Shown here in pieces: positions 58,151-64,000 of a stretch of 64,000 bases of DNA. The translations under genes were made by a program, and so were the position numbers. Position 1 is the first letter of the stretch, and every line of letters starts with the position of its first letter. The notes beneath the pieces are model-generated. The model searched no databases. It saw only the letters and a list, made by a program, of their open reading frames with translations, and was not told the origin of the DNA. Source of the DNA: Woodsholea maritima DSM 17123 (GTDB lineage: Bacteria; Pseudomonadota; Alphaproteobacteria; Caulobacterales; Maricaulaceae); NCBI RefSeq assembly GCF_000382325.1, contig NZ_KB908056.1:687148-751147 (forward strand), read 5' to 3'.

Positions 58151-58603
58151 ATGGCCCATACCCCCACTTTCGCACCACCATCCTTCCACTGGCATGACTG
58201 GCCGCTCTGGCGGCGTGCCGGCGTCAATACCGCCTGGTGCTTGCTGGGCTGCTCGATCGGTGATTTTGGGACGATTTTATTCTTTCAGCTAACCGGCATC
58301 GCCTGGCCTACCTTGGCGATTATGAGCCTTGCCATCCTCAATGGCCTTTTGACCTCCATCGCACTGGAGACCTATATCCTGTCGCGCCAGATGGTTTTGA
58401 AAACCGCCTTTAAAACCGCCATCGGCATGTCATTTATCTCGATGATTGCGATGGAAGTGGCGATGAACACCATCGACATCGTCTTCACCGGCGGGGCCAA
58501 ACTGACCCTATGGGTGATGCCGATGATGTGGCTGGCCGGGTTTGTGACCCCCTTGCCCTATAATTACTGGCGGCTCAAAGCGCTTAAAAAATCTTGTCAC
58601 TAG
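58151..58603 (+). CDS. DUF4396-like membrane protein
   Basis: This 150-residue protein has about four transmembrane helices and a CLLGCSIGDFGT motif near residue 30 and a closing GFVTPLPYNYWRL. These two motifs are those I associate with DUF4396. AAGGAGAG lies five bases before the ATG. It is divergent from a MerR-type gene. Cysteine and histidine residues in the first part (HWHDWP, CLLGC) might bind a metal; the function is unknown. Confidence 0.75.
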   Translation: MAHTPTFAPPSFHWHDWPLWRRAGVNTAWCLLGCSIGDFGTILFFQLTGIAWPTLAIMSLAILNGLLTSIALETYILSRQMVLKTAFKTAIGMSFISMIAMEVAMNTIDIVFTGGAKLTLWVMPMMWLAGFVTPLPYNYWRLKALKKSCH

Positions 58604-58615
58604 AGGAAACGCACG

Positions 58616-58650
58616 AAAAAGCCCCGCCCTCAATCGAGGACGGGGCTTTG
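58616..58650. terminator. Bidirectional terminator between DUF4396 gene and sucD
   Basis: AAAAAGCCCCGCCCTC and GAGGACGGGGCTTTGT form the stem with an AATC loop. It is between convergent genes and ends sucCD transcription on the minus strand. Confidence 0.92.
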
Positions 58651-58672
58651 TCATAGAACAAAGGCGAAAGCC

Positions 58673-59584
58673 TTAGCCTTTAAGCACTTCGCTCAAAGTC
58701 GTGCCCAAGCGCGCGGGGCTGTCAGAGACCACGATACCAGCCGCTTTCATGGCTTCGATCTTATCTTCTGCGCCGCCTTTACCCCCAGCGACGATGGCAC
58801 CGGCGTGACCCATAGTACGACCTGGAGGAGCTGTACGACCGGCAATAAAGCCGACCATAGGCTTCTTGCGACCTTTTTTGGCTTCATCGGCCAGGAATTG
58901 TGCGGCTTCTTCTTCCGCAGACCCGCCAATTTCACCGATCATGATGATGGATTTGGTTTCATCATCGGCCAAGAACATCTCCAAAACGTCGATGAACTCA
59001 GTCCCTTTTACAGGGTCACCACCAATACCCACAGCGGTGGTTTGGCCCAAACCTTCATTCGTGGTCTGGAATACCGCTTCATAGGTCAGCGTACCTGAGC
59101 GTGACACCACACCCACGGAGCCCTTGGAGAAGATCGAGCCTGGCATGATGCCGATCTTACATTCATTCGGGGTCAATACGCCGGGGCAGTTTGGCCCGAT
59201 CAGGCGAGACTTGGATTTCACCAGAGCCGATTTCACCTTGACCATATCCATAACCGGAATGCCTTCGGTGATACAGCAGATGAGCTCGATCTCGGCTTCG
59301 ATCGCTTCCAAGATCGCTGCGCCCGCACCGGCTGGTGGAACATAGATCACAGAGGCGTTTGCGCCGGTTTTCTCTTTGCCTTCAGCAACAGAGGCAAAGA
59401 TCGGTAGGTCACGGCTACCGCCGTCAACATTACCGGTCCAGGTGGTGCCGCCTTTTTTCGGGTGGATACCGCCGACCATTTGGGTGCCGTGGTAGGCAAG
59501 GGCCTGTTCGGTGTGGAAGGTGCCGGTTTTACCGGTCAAACCCTGAACGAGGACTTTGGTGTCTTTATTGACAAGTACAGACAT
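58673..59584 (-). CDS. sucD: Succinyl-CoA synthetase alpha subunit
   Basis: This 303-residue protein has the CoA-binding Rossmann domain (about 1-130; [19 protein letters not shown]), the ligase domain ([18 protein letters not shown]) and the phospho-His region [17 protein letters not shown]. With SucC it interconverts succinyl-CoA and succinate with ATP or GTP formation. It starts 3 bp after the sucC stop. Confidence 0.97.
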   Translation of the reverse strand: MSVLVNKDTKVLVQGLTGKTGTFHTEQALAYHGTQMVGGIHPKKGGTTWTGNVDGGSRDLPIFASVAEGKEKTGANASVIYVPPAGAGAAILEAIEAEIELICCITEGIPVMDMVKVKSALVKSKSRLIGPNCPGVLTPNECKIGIMPGSIFSKGSVGVVSRSGTLTYEAVFQTTNEGLGQTTAVGIGGDPVKGTEFIDVLEMFLADDETKSIIMIGEIGGSAEEEAAQFLADEAKKGRKKPMVGFIAGRTAPPGRTMGHAGAIVAGGKGGAEDKIEAMKAAGIVVSDSPARLGTTLSEVLKG

Positions 59585-59587
59585 AGA

Positions 59588-60784
<1,197 letters not shown>

Positions 60785-60836
60785 GGGGCCTCACGAAGAA
60801 GGGATTGCGGTCGGATCGGCCGTTAAGACTTTGCGC

Positions 60837-60864
60837 GTTATAGCACTCTCCAAACGCAGCGCAA
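60837..60864 (-). promoter_or_regulatory. Candidate promoter of sucCD
   Basis: On the minus strand TTGCGC (60864-60859) and TATAAC (60842-60837) are spaced 16 bases, giving a start site about 45 bases before the sucC ATG. The match to the housekeeping consensus is fair. Confidence 0.4.
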
Positions 60865-60933
60865 CATGCCTGTCGTGCTTAGGTGTATCTGGTTACGCGC
60901 GTGTTAATCGCTGAGGCCGCAGATACAGTCTCT

Positions 60934-61266
60934 CTACTGAGGATTGGGGCTTAAAAGCCGCATCGCCAATGTGCTGAGGACAAAGGCGATCCCCGCCGTC
61001 AGCCCAATCATCAAGGGTAGGGCCACCATCACCATCGCGACCTCTGGGCAGGGGCTCATCTCCAACTCACACGCATCCATGCGCGTCTGGGCAGGACCGG
61101 CCAAAATCAGTGCAATCAATTGCCCGAACAACACCGGAGCCCCCGCCCCGGTCAGCGCCACACCCGCAAAGGTCGTCCAGCTCAACCGGCGAAGCCGCGC
61201 GCGATTAAACCAGGCCAGGGCAAAGCCAAACACCAAGGCAAGAAAGACTAAAACACTGACAATCAT
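60934..61266 (-). CDS. Hypothetical three-helix membrane protein
   Basis: I do not recognise this gene. From ATG 61266 it has 110 residues and about three transmembrane segments, with a Cys-containing extracytoplasmic loop (DACELEMSPCPE) between helices 2 and 3. An ATG at 61302 would add a polar stretch of 12 residues. It lies upstream of sucC on the same strand with a 149-bp gap containing the sucC promoter. Confidence 0.6.
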   Translation of the reverse strand: MIVSVLVFLALVFGFALAWFNRARLRRLSWTTFAGVALTGAGAPVLFGQLIALILAGPAQTRMDACELEMSPCPEVAMVMVALPLMIGLTAGIAFVLSTLAMRLLSPNPQ

Positions 61267-61346
61267 GGCGTCCCCCAAGCGATAGACATCGCGAGAGACC
61301 ATGTTAGACGCCCAGGCGCAAGCCCTCTTCCATAACGAAGAGGGGG

Positions 61347-61721
61347 CTAAATCACATAGCGCTCAATTTCATTGATGAAGAGCACGCTCGAAAGCCCGAC
61401 TTGATAAGTGCTGGCCCGGCTGAGCGGCATGGCCTTTTCCACCATCAGCCCCTTTTCGGTGACATAGGCCCGGTTGAAATAAAATTTGGTGTTAAGGTCG
61501 TTGGCGACCACCAAGGGCACGGAGCCATTGAAGATGGCGAGCTTTAGCAGAGCGCTGAAAGAGCCATCGCTTTGCTTACCTTCCGCAAACACCATAAAAG
61601 TGAAGCTTTCTGCCGCAAAGACATAGGCATGATTGCCATTGCCCAGCGCTTCATCACTCACATAGCGTGCGCCGCTCGCCTCAAGGGCCATCCGAATTTG
61701 CGATAAAGATAGGCTCGACAT
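61347..61721 (-). CDS. YbjN-like small protein
   Basis: From ATG 61721 (GGGGGAG upstream) it has 124 residues. The pattern of strands and helices, with FMVFAEGKQSDGSFSALLKLAIFN and VNDLNTKFYFNRAYV-like segments (VANDLNTKFYFNRAYV), suggests the YbjN/type-III-chaperone-like fold. It has no signal peptide or membrane segment. The role is unknown; confidence in the family is modest. Confidence 0.55.
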   Translation of the reverse strand: MSSLSLSQIRMALEASGARYVSDEALGNGNHAYVFAAESFTFMVFAEGKQSDGSFSALLKLAIFNGSVPLVVANDLNTKFYFNRAYVTEKGLMVEKAMPLSRASTYQVGLSSVLFINEIERYVI

Positions 61722-61759
61722 ATCTCCCCCTGTCCGCCCCAAAGGCCTCACCCCTACCC

Positions 61760-62146
61760 TTAAGACTGAGCGCCCCCGCCAGCCGCTTTAAGGGTTTTGG
61801 GTGGGGTCCAGTGATTGCCCCCATGCTTTTCAATAAAGCGCGTGCGCGCATCATTTTGCCCGCTTAATCCTTGCAAGGCTGACGCCGTGTGAAAGGCCAA
61901 AGGGCGATTTTCGATCTGCGCCCCAAAAGCTTCCAGCGCGACCTGCGCGCGAAGCCGTGTCGGCAAACTTGATAAAACCTGCGCATCTTTCTGGATCGCC
62001 GTTTTCAGGGCCTGTGGAGACAGCGCGCTGGTGTCTTCGCGCTCATCGCGGCGCAGATATGTGGTCCAATACCGGCCCACCCCAATCCCCAAGATCAAGG
62101 TCACCACAACACTGGCCCCGAGACTGGCTGTATATACCGGGTCCAT
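61760..62146 (-). CDS. Hypothetical single-pass membrane protein
   Basis: I do not recognise this gene. It has 128 residues with one transmembrane helix near the N-terminus (about 6-25; TASLGASVVVTLILGIGVG) and a soluble, partly helical remainder. It ends 38 bp before the YbjN-like start on the same strand. No motif identifies its role. Confidence 0.55.
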   Translation of the reverse strand: MDPVYTASLGASVVVTLILGIGVGRYWTTYLRRDEREDTSALSPQALKTAIQKDAQVLSSLPTRLRAQVALEAFGAQIENRPLAFHTASALQGLSGQNDARTRFIEKHGGNHWTPPKTLKAAGGGAQS

Positions 62147-62287
62147 CGCATCCTCGCTTGCACTAGAGCGTCCTAAACGCGCCCCTTATGGTTAACAGAT
62201 GTTAACACAAGCTTAGATTAAGTGCCAGCGCGCGTTGATCCTTTCTGAGGCGATTATGCGCAGCGACATAACGCTTTGATTGTGGGC

Positions 62288-63553
62288 CTAATCTTCCATA
62301 CGTCGGGCCGCAGCCTCCGGCGAATAATCCTCTTCGGGAACTTCGATTTCTGCCAGCTCCGCCGAGGTGGCTTGCAGATTAACGAAGGGCTCACGCTCGG
62401 ATTTCGGGGTCGGGCGACGCTCAGCCCGGCGCCAAATCATGATCGAGGCCAGCAACAAGCTCGCCGATCCGGCAAAGCCAAAAAGTCCGCGCGCATGGGC
62501 AAATTCAAACGCTAAACCCGCCAGTATAGGCCCGGTGATGGAGCCTATGGCCCACACCATCAAAATGCCAGACGCAATGGCGGGTAATTCTTCTGCGCGC
62601 GAACGATCCGCCGCATGGGCGACGGCAATGCCATAATACGCCATCGAAGCCGCGCCCCAGCAACCAATCATGATCAAGCCTAAGACAAAGCCACTATTGC
62701 TGAAAATACTCAAGACCAAGGCCGCAAAACCCGCAAACGCGGCAAGCCCGGCAATGACTAAACGCCGGTCCAAACCATCAGAAAGCTTACCCAATGGCCA
62801 TTGGGTAATCATCGAGGCCCCATAGATCGCGGCCATAACAAGAGCGGCTTTTCCCGCCATGCCTGGATCACCCAAGCCATTGGCCCAGATCGGCCCAAAA
62901 GCCACGATGGAGGAATTGATCGCCCCGCCGCCGAAGGCCGCCATGGCGGCGGCTGGCGCGATTTCCAATAGACGCCACGGCGAAACCCGCTCACCTTCAG
63001 GCAAGGCAGGCTGCGCGCGCTGTGTGCCGGTGACTGGGATCAAAGACAGGCAGAAGAAAAGACCGGCGATCACAAAACTTTTAGTAAGGTCAATGCCGGG
63101 AAGCGCGATCAGGAACGGCCCCAGGATCAAACCCGCACGGCCTAAAATCTGATAGGCACTGACCACCGCGCCGCGATTTTCTGCCGGGGTCGCATCGGCA
63201 ATCCAACTTTCCGCAACCGCCAGCAAGCCCGCAACCCCAGCGCCAAACATAAAGCGGGCCAGCATCCACCAGACCATATGATCGCCCAGCGCCAGCATCA
63301 AGGTCGCAGCCCCCGCCAGCCCGGCCAGCGCGGCATAGGTGCGAATGTGACGGATAGCCTGAATAATGCTCGGCGCGATCCAGGCCCCAACCAAAAAGCC
63401 CGCGCCATAAGAGGACGCGACCAGACCAATCGCCTGCCCTGACCATGCATTGGCGCTCATCGCCAAGGGCAGAGCGATACCCAAAACGCCCATGGAAATC
63501 TGCATCAGTGCGCAGGCCAGCATAACGGCTGCGACATTGCGGTAGAGAAGCAT
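62288..63553 (-). CDS. MFS transporter
   Basis: This 421-residue protein has twelve transmembrane helices with the GxLxD-type signature in the 2-3 loop replaced by YGAGFLVGAWIAPSIIQ, and a second-half GKLSDGLDRRLVI. The first half resembles the YbjJ/YfkF-like or sugar-efflux groups. The acidic C-terminal tail (EIEVPEEDYSPEAAARRMED) is cytoplasmic. The substrate cannot be told. Confidence 0.85.
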   Translation of the reverse strand: MLLYRNVAAVMLACALMQISMGVLGIALPLAMSANAWSGQAIGLVASSYGAGFLVGAWIAPSIIQAIRHIRTYAALAGLAGAATLMLALGDHMVWWMLARFMFGAGVAGLLAVAESWIADATPAENRGAVVSAYQILGRAGLILGPFLIALPGIDLTKSFVIAGLFFCLSLIPVTGTQRAQPALPEGERVSPWRLLEIAPAAAMAAFGGGAINSSIVAFGPIWANGLGDPGMAGKAALVMAAIYGASMITQWPLGKLSDGLDRRLVIAGLAAFAGFAALVLSIFSNSGFVLGLIMIGCWGAASMAYYGIAVAHAADRSRAEELPAIASGILMVWAIGSITGPILAGLAFEFAHARGLFGFAGSASLLLASIMIWRRAERRPTPKSEREPFVNLQATSAELAEIEVPEEDYSPEAAARRMED

Positions 63554-63651
63554 GGGCGGGACCTGTTTCGTCAGCGATGGGCGTGATTAAGCGATCATAG
63601 CGCGGTGCACTTTATGATCAGTTTCACACAGACCTAACCGCGCGAATAGCC

Positions 63652-64000
63652 CTAATGTTCCGAACTCAGCCGGGATAAACGCAGTAAAATCCAATCAAGC
63701 CCCACCGGACCACCGCCGCGCAAGGTGAGATAAAGCCCCAGAGCGCCATAGATAATGGCCGAACTCCACGCCTCAGGCAGAATCAGAGCTGCATAAACCA
63801 AGGAAGAGACTAAAATCATAAGTCCAGACAGACGCACGAAAACGCCTAAAGCCAAAGACACGACCAAGCCCTGAGCGATCAACAGAACGCCGCTCGCCAT
63901 AAAAGCAGGATCAAATAGGCCAAACCAATAGCTGAGCGCCTGAACAAAGCCCTCTTGCGGGGCAATCCACAGACCCAAATCCGTCCACTGATACAGCGCC
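63652..64000 (-). CDS. DoxX-like membrane protein, 5' end cut by window
   Basis: The C-terminal 115 residues are visible, and the frame is open to the window edge (ALYQWTDLGL before a possible TTG at 63978). It has about four hydrophobic helices and a closing LYLTLRGGGPVGLDWILLRL, the usual DoxX end. DoxX proteins are small membrane proteins linked with redox or sulfur stress. It lies 98 bp upstream of the MFS gene on the same strand. Confidence 0.7.
   Translation of the reverse strand, partial: ALYQWTDLGLWIAPQEGFVQALSYWFGLFDPAFMASGVLLIAQGLVVSLALGVFVRLSGLMILVSSLVYAALILPEAWSSAIIYGALGLYLTLRGGGPVGLDWILLRLSRLSSEH

Overview
The window looks like a chromosomal segment of a marine or oligotrophic alphaproteobacterium, probably Caulobacterales/Maricaulales-like (Hyphomonadaceae or Maricaulaceae type). 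The basis is gene order and protein features, not a database match: an F1-only atpHAGD-C operon near priA, a sucCD/sucAB/lpdA series, L21 with a helix-hairpin-helix tail, obgE-nadD-rsfS-rlmH-envC-ctpA-rppH synteny, many large TonB-dependent receptors, and dispersed palindromic repeats built on CTTGAT loops. Most genes have moderately high GC. One small lipoprotein gene near 43 kb is clearly AT-rich.

Region 1 (1-24 kb) is accessory and nutritional. The leftmost operon, on the minus strand, encodes a TonB receptor, a lipoprotein purple-acid-type phosphatase, a secreted glycerophosphodiester phosphodiesterase and a PhoX-type phosphatase cut by the window edge; this reads as stepwise phosphoester scavenging. 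Next comes a short-chain-acid module: a DcaP-like porin, a LuxR-type response regulator, a CrbS/MxtR-like kinase with a sodium:solute-symporter N-terminus and a receiver C-terminus, an ActP-like symporter and its DUF4212 small subunit. A chemoreceptor follows. The third block is a likely organophosphonate module: a PhnZ/TmpB-type HD-domain diiron oxygenase, a TonB receptor, a secreted LamG-metallophosphatase and a GntR/UTRA regulator. Three near-identical TGGTRTRYACCA operators lie upstream of the oxygenase and receptor genes.

Region 2 (24-41 kb) is mostly housekeeping. It holds rplU-rpmA (with a promoter and attenuator-like leader), a GNAT acetyltransferase, obgE, nadD, an egtD-like methyltransferase inserted in the cluster, rsfS, rlmH, an EnvC-like factor, ctpA, a PAS histidine kinase, a divergent polysaccharide deacetylase and rppH. 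Then on the minus strand comes the F1 ATPase operon. A short YHS-like cysteine ORF lies between atpD and atpC and overlaps the atpC start.

Region 3 (41-49.7 kb) holds a TerC-type membrane protein, a 1.1-kb gene-free repeat island, the AT-rich lipoprotein gene, priA, DUF484 and xerC, a tandem pair of paralogous membrane proteins with a small winged-helix repressor, and a second GNAT gene.

Region 4 (49.8-64 kb) carries 2-oxoglutarate dehydrogenase and succinyl-CoA synthetase genes (lpdA, sucB, sucA, sucD, sucC). They are split by two small regulator/membrane-protein pairs (AraC with DUF4345; MerR with DUF4396). The right end has three small hypothetical genes, an MFS transporter and a DoxX-like protein cut by the edge. 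No tRNA, rRNA, CRISPR array or transposase gene was recognised.
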